Origin: Rhabdophis nuchalis
Taxonomy: Eukaryota; Chordata; Lepidosauria; Squamata; Natricidae
Reading direction: 5' to 3'
DNA: 64,000 bases
NCBI GenBank assembly: GCA_039707465.1
Contig: CM077647.1
Span: 115,508,610 to 115,572,609, forward strand
The stretch's first letter is position 1. The number at the start of each line of letters is the position of its first letter. The notes under the pieces were generated by a model, which saw nothing but the letters and a program-made list of their open reading frames with translations, had not been told where the DNA came from and made no database searches. Below, piece by piece: positions 1 to 11,749 of the stretch. The translations under genes and the position numbers were made by a program.

Positions 1-2532
1 GCAGTGTCAGGCAAGCCACTATTTCATTCTCAGCTTTGTAGCTTTAAAATGAGAACAACATAAAGTTAATTTATAGGTATGTTGCAAATCTAACAAACTG
101 CAGAATTATTCTATCAATTTTATATACATACTGTATTGAAATAATATTTCTATTCATAGCATCTCCAATTGGCATAGAAATAATTTTGGCACCCATTCTA
201 GGACAAAATAGTTGGCTGTCTGATAAAAGGCAATAGTTGTTGCTTTAAAGGAACATATCGTTAAACTACAGAGACACTAATAACAATCATACTGATAGAA
301 TAGGTACCTTCAACTCAAATTAGATCAATTGTGCATTTGTTTTCATTATGTCTGGAACATTACCCGTGGACCAATGTTAGTTGGACTGAAAAAGCCAAAA
401 GGACGGGCCAGATTAATGCCTGGATGGGACATCAGCAGGAAACCCCAGGCAGTGTACTGCTGCCAAAGGAAATATGTAATTACCAAGAATCAAGTTCAAG
501 GGAATCATTACTTTGTGTGACCATATTTATAATATATTTTAACTTAAATAGCTTGTCCCATTTTTCTACTCAAAAAGCATGAATCAAAAAGGTAAGCCTA
601 TTTCAAATCAGTGTGGCTTGCTCAGGGACATTATGTAATTTATCTTACACTTGTTTTTGAATAGTTTTTAAACAAGTTGTCGCTTTCAGTATACATACAT
701 TTCCCTTTGATATATACTTACTGTATGTAAACCTTAACAGAGTAACAGTACTTGAAATTTTAAACAAAAAAGCTACATTCCTTCTTTGAATTTTCATCCT
801 TTTTAAAAAAAGGAACACAAAACAGTATTCTTTAACCCATTACATAAAGATAACTGGCTTTTGTTGACTAATATTGATGTGTATTTCAACAAGATATCTG
901 TACTTTCATCCATTTGCATTGGGGGCTGAATTTAGAATAATATCATACATTAAGATTTTTAAAAAAAGGATTTCATCTGGAAATTTGTATCCATTTATTT
1001 TTTTTATCAGCATCCCTTTTAGTTGATTAGACTCAATTATTTTATGTCACATTTGAAGATTCTTAGACTGCATCATGGAAATATCTTTGTATCGGGCAGC
1101 ATTGAGGATGCTCTACAAGTTGGCAACTTATTTTACTTTACTTAGTAGTAGAAGTAACAAAAAACAAAACAAAAAAGTAAGAAAAAAATACAACAGAGAA
1201 GAAAACAAATGTTTCCTAATAAAGCTTAAGCAAGCCTACTTTGAAAGAAAAGTTAACAGGCAAAATCTTGCAAAGTAAAATGAGGATTTCTTCCCAATCC
1301 ATACTCACTTAACCCTGAATATCTCCAACTCAGACTTGGGTGATTTAAAAGCAAATGTAGGAAGGTCTTAAGTGGTATAATGCTTTAAAGAAAAATGTTA
1401 AAGCACCCTGATATGTTCCTAATAATCAGTCTCATTTAGTAATCTAACATATGTGTCTTGTATTAATTGAAGTTTTCAAACAGTTTTCAGGGACAATCCT
1501 GAAGACAAGGTTCTCTATCATCAAAATCTGGAGGTTTCTCTCTTTGCCCCAGATGGAATCGCAGCTGGAGATAAGGTCTCAAATGGACCTCTTATCCTAA
1601 TGGAAAAATGGATGGCTAAGGCCTCAAATTGAGCATTGTTTAATGCTACTTTGGAATTCCATAACTCTGGATGACAAGTGGTGAATGGCTTCTTTGAGGA
1701 GGCATTATTTTCACCTGCCTGAAGAGTTTCTGCTTAATGGTCTGATGATAACAAAACTTTGGGAATTCCTAAATATAATGGGTTGTGAGGTTTTGACCAA
1801 GGGACTATCCACACACTATTGAAAACGCAGACTAATTACTTCCACAAGTTTGATCTTTGGAATCTCCTTGAAAAGTTGTTTCAGGTCCCCGCAGAAGCCA
1901 GGCAGCTTTAGAGGGGAAAACCATTTCTGTAGGATAGATGAGAGACTGAAAAATGGCAAGGTATGAGTGGTCTAATATAACTTTAGATCTACCAAATCAA
2001 GGGGATTCTTTAGAAATTAGGAGTGGTTTTGATTTGATGAATATAAAGCTTCTGTAGAGGATTAAGGAATGAATTAAGAAGGCATTAAGGAGGTAGATAA
2101 GGGAATGAAAAAATGGCATTGGAAAAGTAGAGAGGAAATAGAAAGAAAGAAAAAAGGTTTAGCCCATCCCCAATACAATTGTTCTGGCCTCTTTTAAACA
2201 GAAAGCATGCTATAGATACTTGTTTTCCTTGAATAAATGTATAGGCATCAAGCACTTCGTAGTGGCAGAATCTTTATATAACTTGCCATTCCTGCTGCCA
2301 ATCTCTCCACACAAAACCATCCACTTTCCTACTCATCCATTCCGCTTTAAACTGTAATTCACTGAAATATTGGAAAGCAATTTAATCCTTTCCTGGTGCC
2401 TTTGCCAGGATAATGTGGAGTTAGCCTAGCTAGTTTCTCTACAGCTGCGTAATGGCAGAGGAGTAACATATTGCAATTGCTTGAGAAAAAGGTAATGACA
2501 CTCAAAATAGTGTGTTCAGAAAGCACGGCTGC
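1..2532. other. AT-rich anonymous DNA, no gene seen
   Basis: No protein-coding region, RNA gene or known repeat could be recognised. The short reading frames here have no family resemblance. Probably intergenic or intron sequence. Confidence 0.5.
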
Positions 2533-2540
2533 CTCTATGA

Positions 2541-2675
2541 CAGGGATCTGCAAAGTTGGCTCTTTTAAGACGGGTGGACCTCAACTCCCAGAATTCCCCA
2601 GCCAGCATAGCTGGCTGGGGGTTTCTGGGAGTTGAAGTCCACCCGTCTTAAAAGAGCCAACTTTGCAGATCCCTG
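2541..2675. mobile_element. Hairpin hAT-type MITE with 8-bp target duplication
   Basis: The 135-bp element is almost wholly palindromic: it begins CAGGGATCTGC and ends GCAGATCCCTG, and the arms meet around 2,605. It is flanked by the exact 8-bp direct repeat CTCTATGA at 2533-2540 and 2676-2683. CAGGG-type ends and an 8-bp duplication are hallmarks of hAT transposition. It has no coding capacity, so it must have been moved in trans. A related core (CTCCCAGAATTC) recurs at about 20,790, 23,460 and 44,510. Confidence 0.85.
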
Positions 2676-3005
2676 CTCTATGAGAACAGCAGGGATGCTC
2701 CTACAGACATTGAGGAGATGCATTTCTGGATGCTATACTGGACCAATACTGTGACACTTCCAGCTACCTCTTCTTCAACATTTGCACCCAGTTATTTTTA
2801 AAATAGGCTTATTGAATAAACAACTCTAATGCAGAAAAACACATTTTTATTAAGTCCTATCTATCATCCATAAATCCTCTCTGTGGAGATTAAGAATCCA
2901 TTCAGCAACGGGAAGTGCAGCTAGAATTTCACGGGAATTCAAATATTTCAATTTTTTATTAACAGAATCTTTCTCTCCTCACTTATTTAATTCGTGTTTT
3001 CAAGT

Positions 3006-3248
3006 ACCTAGTGATCTAGTAGTTAAGGCACCAGGCTAGAAACTTAGAGCCTGGGAGTTCTAGTTTCATCTTAGCGTGAAACCAGCTGGGTGATTTTGGG
3101 CAAGTCACATTCTCTTAGCCCAACTCATTTCACAGGGTTGTTGTTATAGGCAAAACAGGAGTAAAAAGGAGTATTAGGAATGTTTCCCATCTTCAGGTAT
3201 TTATAAAAATAATAAAGATGGTATTAAAAAAATCTAAATAAATAAAAT
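3006..3248 (+). repeat. Sauria SINE (tRNA-derived, squamate-specific)
   Basis: The head resembles a tRNA gene with a Pol III box A near 3018 (TAGTAGTTAAGGC) and a degenerate box B near 3053. It then runs through the conserved body (AGCTGGGTGATTTTGGGCAAGTC, split here at CTGGGTGATTTTGGG) and ends in an A/T-rich tail shared with BovB-type LINEs. Order and motifs match the squamate SINE family, which is mobilised by RTE/BovB machinery. A minus-strand copy lies at 27,287-27,930. Confidence 0.75.
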
Positions 3249-3400
3249 GATGGGCTATTTTTTGGATTTTTATAATGGTTTTTTACATGCTTTTATTCTT
3301 GTTGCTCTGAACCACCCATACATATAGAAAAAGGATGGGTGATCATGTCAGTGTATTAATTAAATTAACTAATAAAATATATTTAAAAATACAGCACATA

Positions 3401-3460
3401 GAATAGAATAGAATAGAATAGAATAGAATAGAATAGAATAGAATAGAATAGAATAGAATA
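3401..3460. repeat. (GAATA)12 microsatellite on a CR1 3' end
   Basis: Twelve perfect GAATA units lie directly against a minus-strand CR1 3' terminus. Read on the minus strand this is TATTC repeated, an expansion of the CR1 terminal repeat. Confidence 0.95.
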
Positions 3461-3990
3461 GAGCTGGAAGGAACCTTGGAGGTGTTCGAGTCCAGCCCCT
3501 TGCTCAAGCAGGAGAACCTATACCAGTGATGGCTAACCTTTTTGTTGTTGGGCACCAAAAATGCGAGTGTGTGAATGCGATAGTGCCGGCATTCATAATG
3601 CAAAGTGCACCCCCACATGTGCATGTATGCACATACACACACCACTTCTCCACCCACCATGCATGCCACACTGCCGGTGCGCTGCTCACCACCAAGCTAA
3701 GCTTGGAAAGCCTCTGGAGCCTGGGGAGGGCAAAAATCACACCTACCGGAAGTTCGGAATTGGACTGCTTCCATTTCCAAACGAGGACCATTTGCGCTGG
3801 AATTGACATAGGGCAATGGCTCGCATGCCTGCAGAGATGGCTCTGCATGCCACCTGTGGCATGCGTGCCATAAGTTCGCCATCATGGATCTATACCATCT
3901 CAGACAAGTGATTGTCCAGTCACTTCTTAAAATCAATGTAAGATTCTTAAGAATAATATTTTTCTTAAAATCAATGTAAACTGTGCAAAG
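3461..3990 (-). mobile_element. CR1 LINE 3' fragment, split by a hAT element
   Basis: On the minus strand this gives the standard squamate CR1 end: the box around GGTTGGACTAG-like sequence and CCAAGGTTCCTTCC, then the TATTC tail. The 5' side continues beyond a hAT insertion (3524-3887) with CTGAGATGG and AAGAAGTGACTGG, matching the last codons of a CR1 ORF2. The right limit is approximate. Confidence 0.7.
3524..3887. mobile_element. Non-autonomous hAT-type element (364 bp)
   Basis: The left end CAGTGATGGCTAACC mirrors the right end, which reads GTTCGCCATCATGG on the plus strand. Flanks are ACCTATAC (3516-3523) and ATCTATAC (3888-3895), a 7/8 match to an 8-bp duplication. It interrupts a CR1 tail, which resumes immediately afterwards. 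There is no transposase. Confidence 0.75.
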
Positions 3991-5591
3991 ACAATAAAGA
4001 ATTTCTAAGAATTCAATTAAAAGCATGTTGGATGTGCAACATGTGATCAATGTCCAAAATATCAAAATATTGGTGCTATTTCATCATTGTAAAAAGGAAA
4101 CTCAAGTTGTACTCAACCACCAATGATATTATGGATGTATTTTTGAAGTTTTCTTGGTAACAATATAGAATTATAAATTATAAAAATTATTCAATATAAA
4201 ATTATTTGTTACAGTCTTCTTAAAGGATGCTTTTTAATTTTCTGCCCTATCCTACAGCTTTGTTATCCTCTCCCATCCTTCTATTCAAAGATTAATTCCT
4301 ACTTTGAACTGCTCCTACTTGGCTTCTAAGCCAAACAAGCCCATCCAGGTTTTGCTAGATAATTGTGCCACTACTGGAAAATGCTTCTGAGCTTCTATTT
4401 GCATTTTACAATAATTTTTAGAGCAAGGCCTCAAATGTGGGAGACTTTCTGTCTTGTGCCAAAGATTCCTCAATGCATTGACTCCTGTTTCTGTATATAT
4501 TTGGTGACAATCAGGGGAAGAAGAAAGCTGCTCCTGCTGCAAATTCACTTAGAACCAGAAATGCACAAATTGCTGCCACATCAGTCCTTGTGAATGGTAT
4601 ATCCCAGGTCTTTCCAAATTTGAAAGAGCACTTTCAATCAGAAAATTGTACCAACCTGCTATAAATATTTTAATTCTAAGCATGTTTAACAATAATTACT
4701 TCTTTTAGATATAGTGAGCCTTGCTTTTTTGATTAAATATTTTTTGAGAAATCAAGCCATAAGCTAGCTAAATCTTGATAATGTGCCTAGTCCAAATTAG
4801 TTCCCTTCAGCCACAATCTGTTCTGATCATATCTGAAAAAATGTATTTCCCTTGGGAAAATTGCAAGAATCGCAATCACAGCCTTTACAAAATAGAGAGA
4901 TTTGAAAGCCTTATATATTCTGGAAACTGTCTACTTCTTAACTTAGAGAACATCAGAGCTAAGTTATGGGACTCCTTTCAGTGCCAGTGCTCAACTCTGG
5001 AATGTGTGAAGTGATCATAAAGAAGAGAATGACTCACAGCACAACAGGGACAGGCTACAGTGCCTTTTCCGTAGCACTGTGTTATCACGACCAGAATTCA
5101 CACATGTGGGGGGAAAGGTTTCAAAGCAGAACCCATAAAATATTAGATGCCTGATTCAGAGTGAAGAAAGAATGAGAAAGAACAAGAACAACAAGAAGAA
5201 AGACAGGGAGACAGAGACAGAGACAGAGAGAGAATGAAAGAAAAAAGAAAGAAAAAGAGGGAGGAGGGAGGGAAGAAAGGAAGGAAAAATTATGTTTTGC
5301 ACAATTAAAAAAATCTAATATTGACTCAAATTATTATTTTCACTACTTCAGTAGCATTGCTTTAGGAAAGGCAATTACTCAACCTGGGATAGGAATGGAA
5401 ACAAAATATAATGAAAACTAGAAAAATTGCACTACAGATGGATGCAGTAATCTCGAATTAATTAAGGACTGTGCTAATAGCTACCTGTGCTGTATATCTT
5501 TCTATGACTATAAAAACAGAAGCTAATATAAAAGAGGTACTAAAGCTGAATACCATATTTTCATTCAGTTGACCTCAATAGGACATTTTCA
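3991..5591. other. No gene seen; purine tract at 5,165-5,290
   Basis: Anonymous sequence. The only structure noted is a GA-rich, low-complexity tract of about 125 bp near 5,165-5,290. Confidence 0.5.
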
Positions 5592-5828
5592 AACACATCA
5601 TTTAGCAATAGCACTTAGACTTCTATACCGCTTCACAGTGCTTTACAGCCCTGTCTAAGTAGTTTATAGAGTCAGCATATTGCCCCCAACAATTTGGGTC
5701 CTCATTTTACTGACCTCGGAAGGGTGGAAGGCTGAGTCAACCTTGAATAAGTCAGGATCAAACTCCTGGCAGTAGGCAGAGCCAACCTGCAAAACTGCAT
5801 TCTAACCACTGTACCACCACAGCTCTTC
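5592..5828 (+). repeat. Squamate SINE-like dispersed repeat, copy 1
   Basis: It runs from GCAATAGCACTTAGACTTC to CACTGTACCACCACAGCTC. The same sequence recurs at 5,915-6,143 and 50,938-51,197, which defines a dispersed family of about 235 bp. I recognise it as a common squamate repeat but do not assign a family name. Confidence 0.65.
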
Positions 5829-5914
5829 ATAATCATTCACATATTATGCTAAGGTTTATGGCACATCCTTCCTCTAAGGAACTCAAGGTGCTTACTTTCT
5901 TTCTCCCGTAGTAA

Positions 5915-6143
5915 TAGCAATAACATTAGGCTTCTATGCTGCTTGACAGTGTTTTACAACTCTCTCTAAGCGGTTTACAGAGTCCCTTTGGGGAGAGAGA
6001 GCGGGTTATAAATTAAATTATTATTATTATTATTATTAGCATATTTCCCCCAACAATCTGGGTCCTCATTTTACTTCAGAAGAATGGAAAGTTGAGTCAA
6101 CCTTCAGCCGACGAGAATCAAATTCCTGGAGTGAGCAGTGAGG
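5915..6143 (+). repeat. SINE-like repeat, copy 2, with LINE-tail insert
   Basis: Second copy of the family at 5,592. It is interrupted at 5985-6037 by an L2-like LINE tail, after which the repeat resumes at AGCATATTTCC. Confidence 0.6.
5985..6037 (+). mobile_element. 53-bp L2-like LINE tail insertion
   Basis: CCTTTGGGGAGAGAGAGCGG, then TTATAAATTAAA and (TTA)n, equals the last few dozen bases of the L2-like LINEs at 53,250 and 57,120. It sits inside a SINE-like repeat: an extremely 5'-truncated insertion. Confidence 0.65.
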
Positions 6144-6155
6144 TAGTCTCCCTCC

Positions 6156-6339
6156 CATAAAAGTAGTCCATAATTTACTACTGGTCACTTAGTGACCATT
6201 CAAAGTTATGACAGACCTCCATAGGAATATTTACAATCCAGTTCCGAAATTATGAGAGCTGCCCTCTCCCGTGATATTTGCTTAACATCCACAAAACCAA
6301 TGGTCATAAAATCAGATTGGTCATGTGATGAGCTAAAAA
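6156..6339. repeat. Degenerate dispersed TIR-type repeat
   Basis: Phrases such as GGTCACTTAGTGACCATTC and GGTCATGTGATGAGC echo the roughly 400-bp terminal-repeat family seen better at 22,853 and 63,039. Too decayed to delimit. Confidence 0.35.
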
Positions 6340-8331
6340 AAATGTGGGATAGATTGCATCATCACCAGATGGGTTTGCAACTGGCTCACAAACTGCACTC
6401 AACATGTAGTCCTTAATGGAACTACATCTACGTAGCGGGAAGTAAGCAGTGGGGTGCAGTAGGCCTAGTACTCTTCAACATCTTCAGAAATGATTTAGAT
6501 TAGGAAATAGAAGAGGAACTCATCAGATTTGCAGATGACACTGGCAGGAATAGTCCCAGAAGATAGGCTCAAAATCCTGACAGAGTTGAACACAGGGCCC
6601 TATCTAACAAAATGAAATTCAATGTAGAGAAAAGTAAGGTTTTACACTTAGGCAAGAAAAACCAAATATACAGGTACAGATTAGGTGAAACGTGGCCCAA
6701 TAGCAGTAACTGTGAGAGGGATCTTGGAGTCCTAGTGGACAATCACTTAAATATGAGCTAGAAGTGTGTGGAGCAGTCAAAAAAGCCAATGCAATCCTAG
6801 GTTGCATTAACAAAGAGAAATAATCAGGATCTCACAAAGTACCACTTTATAAAGCCTTAGTAAGATCACTAAGAATACTTAGAATACTTCATCCAGTTTT
6901 GGTCACCATATTATAAAAAAGATTTTGAGACTCTAGAAATAGTGCTCAGAAGCGCAACAAAGATTATTAGGGGAGTGGAGGCTAAAACATATGAAAAACA
7001 ATTGCAGGAATTGGGTATGTCTAGTTAAAAGAATTAGGGGCGACATGATAGCAGTGTTCCAATATTTGAAGGGCTGCCACAAAGAAGAGGGAGGGTCAAG
7101 GTATTTTCCAAAGAACTAGAAGGCAAGACAAGATAAGAAACAATGTATGGAAACTAATCAAAGAGAGAAACAATCTAGAACTAAGGAGGAATTTCCTAAC
7201 AATGACAACAATTAACCAGCTTGCCTTGGTTAATTGTTGCCCTTCCGGGCAGCCGGAAACCAGCGGCTGTGGTTTCCGGCTGCCCGATTCAACCAGCTCT
7301 CTCCAACGCTGGCCATAGGGGGCGAACATCTTGCCCCTGTGGATGGGGCGCGCAATTTGGGTGTCCTCCTGGATACCCGGCTGTCTATGGAAGAGCAAGT
7401 GACAGCCGTGGCCAGGAGGGCGTTTTACCAGGTTCGCCTGGTACGCCAATTGCGCCCCCTATTGGATCGGGACGCCCTTCGCACAGTCACTCATGCCCTC
7501 GTGACATCCCGACTGGACTACTGTAACTCTCTCTACATGGGGCTCCCCTTGAGGTGCACCCGGAGGCTTCAGTTAGTTCAGAATGCAGCCGCGCGAGCAA
7601 TTATGGGGACCACCAGGTTTACCCACGTTACACCGCTCTTGCGCGAGCTGCACTGGCTACCTGTCGTCTTCCGGGTGCGCTTCAAGGTGTTAATTATCAT
7701 CTTCAAAGCGCTCCATGGCTCGGGACCTAGCTATCTGCGAGATCGGATCCTGCCCCATACATCCTCACGACCGATTCGCTCCCACAGAGAGGGACTTCTC
7801 CGGGTGCCGTCCACTAGACTTTGTCAGCGGGCGACGCCCAGGGGAAGGGCTCTCTCTGTGGCGGGCCCGGCCCTCTGGAACGACCTTCCCCCTGATATCA
7901 GAACGACCACTGACCTCCGCTCCTTCCGTACGAAATTGAAGACCTATTTCTTTCGACTGGCCGGCCTTGAATAATTCTCTCTGTCTATTGATTCCAAATG
8001 TATTTTAATGGGTTCTTAATCAGTTTTAGCACGGGTAACACTGTTTAATTATGTTTTAAGTATGTATTTTGTATTTATTCTATATTGTTTTTAGTTTCTC
8101 CTGTGCACCGCCCCGGGTCCCTGTGGGGAGAGGGTGCGGTTAATAAATCCGAATTTGATTTGAATTTGATTTGATTTTGAGAAATTGTGGGTGCTCCATT
8201 ACTGGAGGCATTTAAGGAGAGACTGGACATCCACTTGTCTGGACTGGCATAGGATCTCTGGCTTGAGCAGAGTTTTGGACTAAAAGACCTCCAAGGTCCC
8301 TTCCAACTCTGTTATTTTGTTCTATTTTATA
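6340..8331 (+). mobile_element. CR1 LINE, ORF2 3' half, split by an L2-like LINE
   Basis: Encodes broken CR1 reverse transcriptase and C-terminal sequence on the plus strand (6,340-7,226). It resumes at about 8,177 and ends with the CR1 signature GACCTCCAAGGTCCCTTCC near 8,290 and a TTATTTTG/TTCTA tail. It aligns with the better copy at 36,036-37,165. Multiple stops and indels show it is inactive. The L2-like LINE at 7,240-8,176 inserted into its C-terminal codons. Confidence 0.75.
7240..8176 (+). mobile_element. L2-like LINE, 5'-truncated copy A
   Basis: The open frame at 7,234-7,974 (246 aa) encodes the C-terminal part of an L2-like ORF2: the segment after the reverse transcriptase, including NLGVLLDTRLSMEE, LVQNAAARAIMG and LRELHWLPVVFRVRFK, down to the natural stop. 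The 3' UTR has the family tail (CCGCCCCGGGTCCCTGTGGG, then an A/T-rich terminus near 8,176). Catalytic motifs are missing because of 5' truncation. It carries the APVDG variant shared with copies G (52.2 kb) and H (54.8 kb). The upstream junction holds two small hairpins. Confidence 0.8.
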
Positions 8332-9370
8332 ACTGTCATGACATACAGCCATAATAGATATGTTGCATTATGGTTGTAAGTTGAGGGCTATCTTTAGTTT
8401 CATCCTAAATTATAATAACCTTATTATCAGAACAATCTTATCAAATAGACTGTGATGGGGAAATAATAATAATAATAATCTTTATTGTCATTGTAAAAAT
8501 TACAATGAAATTGGTTTTATAATTAATTGGAAATAATGGTGACTGGCCCACAAGATCATCAAGTCTACTCCATGCCAAAGGGGAGGAAAGGAGCCTGTCA
8601 GATAGTTATGAATGGACTTAATTGGGTTAAAATAGAATTACTCATATCCTAGGGCAAGGCCATTTTTTTTCCTGATATTAAATAATTAAATTCACAAATT
8701 TATATCTACTGCATATAAATTTGGGAAAGTTAGAAATGATTCTTGGTTGCTGACCTATATTTTCTCTTGTTTTTTAATTTTCTTTTTCAGGCAAAATACT
8801 AAATTTATTCAATACAAGAAAGAGAGAAACAGAGGAAATTACCAGACTAGATATTGCATGTTGATGAAAACACTATTTCTGTGGAATACATTTTGCAAGT
8901 TCCAATGTGGTTTCAAATGAGACAAATTCAATCACCCCTTTCTAAGAGTATTAGCTGTTATCCATTACAACCATTGACAGCACTTGAAAAATGATGAACT
9001 TCTGTTTCATTTAAAATCAAGAGTACATTAATATTTTATAAAAGTCTTATATCAAGTATGACAGGTTCTCTCGAAAGTCTTAAAGAAAATTGAGAAAAAG
9101 ATTTGAGATATGAATTTAACAAATCTAATTGCAAGTTTCTATGGCACCTAAATCTATGTCATTAGTTCTTGTTTATACACAATTTATTTTAAAATTCTGT
9201 ACATTTTTAGTTTTTTTCTTGATTATTTTCTTGTCCAATAACACAGCTATAAAAAAGAAAGAAATTGTAATCTATATCTGTATCTCCAAACCTAGTCAAA
9301 CATACTAATTAATTAAACTAAACTGGGCATTATGATTTGGCTCATAAATATGTAGTCTTTAATATTAAGA
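8332..9370. other. No gene; short repeat tails
   Basis: Around 8,345-8,395 is the end of the dispersed TIR repeat (GGTTGTAAGTTGAGGGCTA). At 8,466-8,520 is a LINE-type tail (TCTTTATTGTCATTGTAAAA) also seen at 31,340. The remainder is anonymous AT-rich DNA. Confidence 0.45.
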
Positions 9371-10272
9371 CCACATTTATTTATTTATTTATTTATTTAT
9401 TTTATTAAATTTATACCCCGCCCTTCTCCTTGTTAGGACCCAGGGCGGTGCACAGGCATTATTAAAACCACAAAATACAATAAATATCAGTTAAAATATA
9501 TTAAATTAGTTAACCCGTGCTAAAACCCATGTTAAAAACCTTCCCAAATTATAATTTATTTTTAAAAAGTCAGAAACGGGGGGGCTATCCTAGGGCGGCT
9601 TGCTGAAATAAATATGTCTTAAGATGTTGGCGGAAGAGGCGGAGGTCCGAGATAGTGCGAAGGTCGGGGGGTAGGTCGTTCCAGAGGGCCGGGCCCGCCA
9701 CAGAGAAGGCCCTTCCCCTGGATGTCGCCAATTGGCATTGCCCCGCCAACGGCACCCAGAGAAGGCCCTCTCTGTGGGAGCAGATCGGACGAAGGGATGT
9801 ATGGGGCAGGAGGCGGTCTCGTATATAGCTAGGCCCCGAGTCATGGAGCGATTTAAAGATGGTTGTCAACACATTGAAGCGCACTCGAAAGGCCACAGGC
9901 AGCCAGTGCAGCTCGCGCAGGAGAGGTGTTACGTGGGTTTGCCTTGAGGCACCCATAATCACCCAGTTGTTCGCCCCCAATAGCCAGTGTTGGACTTAAC
10001 TGGCTGAACCGGGGTGCCAGAAACCACAGCCACTCAGTCTTGGATGGGTTGAGTTTGAGTTTGTTACTACCCATCCAGATCCGTACGGCCTCCAGACACC
10101 GGGACAGCACTTCGACGGCATCATTGGGGTGGTTTGGGGTGGATATGTACAACTGAGTGTCATCAGCGTACAGATGGTATTCCACCCCAAAACCACAGAT
10201 GATCTCATCCAGCGGCTTCATATAGGTGTTGAACAGAAGGGGAGAGAGGACCCCACATGTGAGGGGCCTCGG
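9371..10272 (-). mobile_element. L2-like LINE copy B with internal deletion
   Basis: Starts on the plus strand with an (ATTT)n tail and ATTTATACCCCGCCCTTCTCC, the reverse complement of the family 3' end. Minus-strand frames (9,585-9,980 and 9,853-10,221) encode the YADDTQLY catalytic region and the C-terminal region. Near 9,962-9,972 the frame jumps from LAIGGEQL directly to VIMGASRQ. About 90 codons present in copies C and H are missing. Truncated upstream of the GVPQGS motif. Confidence 0.8.
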
Positions 10273-11446
10273 ATAAGTTTAATTTTAACTTATCAGATAA
10301 TCCCGAAATAGAGTATTTTAATAGTACAGTATTTAACAGTTTATGTAACAATCAATTATACCATAAACATCAAGCAGTATCTGTATTAAAAATTACTTTT
10401 ACACATCAATGTTATTGTACAAACATTATGGCAAAGTTACTAACACTTACTAACAATAAGTTTTAATAAACATATATTCAACAGCTCTTACAAACACCAC
10501 AACCTTTAGTCCTAACAGGTAATCATATTTCTCAATTTGCATTCAATGAAATCAGTATGGGTTGAAGAATTTTTTTTGAGCTCACCTTACCATCAAATGG
10601 GCTAGAATTTCTCACATGTTGATTTGTGTCTCTTTAGATTTAATTAGTAATAATACTAATAGTCTCTCTGTTCATAATTAGTAATAATACTAATAGTCTC
10701 TCTGTTCATAATCAGACTCATCCAAGCTATTAAAAAAGTACACCAAAGTACAAAAAAAAATGGCAAAGATTGTAGAAAATAAGGAACATATATTTAATAG
10801 AGATAGCTCTGATGCCATGAAATAAGGAGCAAAAGCATTGTTTAAGTCCAGATATGCTTCCACACAATGTTTGGAAGCATCTTAGAGAGATACTTTCTTA
10901 ATTCACTGAACTATAAGGAGGAGGAACAACAACAACAATAACACAATCATATTTATAAGATTCCATTATTACAGTCAGTCTCAATCTAGATTTTTACTTT
11001 TCACTGGGTAAACAGAAAAGATTGGGAGGAAGACAAGAAAGATAATTGCCAAAATTGTCTTTGAAGAAGTCTCTTAGTCAATCCTAACACAATGAAGACT
11101 GCCTTGCAACTGTTATAACATAATAGTTGTATATCATGGTAATTTGTCTACCTCAAAATAAGTACTGTTTCTCCAAGAGGACCTAGCCAAATATGTCTGG
11201 GAAGGCCTATCATCCATAATTGATTTGTTTTTCACAAAATTGGCAAAACCATCGTATCCTATCTATAAATTTTGTATAATATTTTTGTTCATAGGAAACC
11301 TGCTACAAATCTATTTAATTAAAAATATTTGTCTGCAGGGTGGGCATAAACCCGGATGGCTAAAAGTCAAGTCTATATAGTAACCTCATATTCAGAATAT
11401 CTCATCACAAACAAACATTTTGCTGATTTTCAGCATATTTCCTATG
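10273..11446. other. No gene seen; one 34-bp tandem duplication
   Basis: Anonymous AT-rich DNA. A 34-bp unit beginning AATTAGTAATAATACTAATA is repeated exactly twice at 10,642-10,675 and 10,676-10,709. Confidence 0.5.
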
Positions 11447-11451
11447 CATCA

Positions 11452-11749
11452 TGTTAGATCAGACAAAGGATTCCAACTCAGGCATGGTCAAAACAACAGG
11501 AACGTTTATTCACACTATTTACAACACACACAAGATTCAACTGGCAAGGTTTCTTCTCTGGCAACCTCTTATATAGAGTTACCAGGCAGGAAACTCCTAG
11601 CAAGCAATTGCAACATTGTAACTCCTTTCCAGACAGATTCCAGACAGCTTGTCTCTGTTAATCACTGCAGCTGCTGGCTCAGCTCCGGAATGCGGTGACT
11701 CATAGGTTACCAGACGAGTTGTCTGGGACATAGGCTTGGGGACTCAACA
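11452..11749 (-). repeat. Gypsy 3' LTR (298 bp)
   Basis: Bounded by TG...CA and identical by eye to the LTR at 16,150-16,447. On the minus strand it has a TATA-like CTCTATATAAGAGG around 11,571-11,585 and an AATAAACG polyadenylation signal near 11,507-11,515. The integrase frame runs into it and stops at 11,707. Confidence 0.95.

Noticed and set aside
3006..3080. Functional tRNA gene
   Set aside because: Box A and B-like sequences are present but there is no cloverleaf, and the body and tail are those of a SINE.
3343..4065. Overlapping frames of about 110-120 codons on both strands
   Set aside because: They cover a CR1 tail, a microsatellite and a hAT element and have no protein family features.
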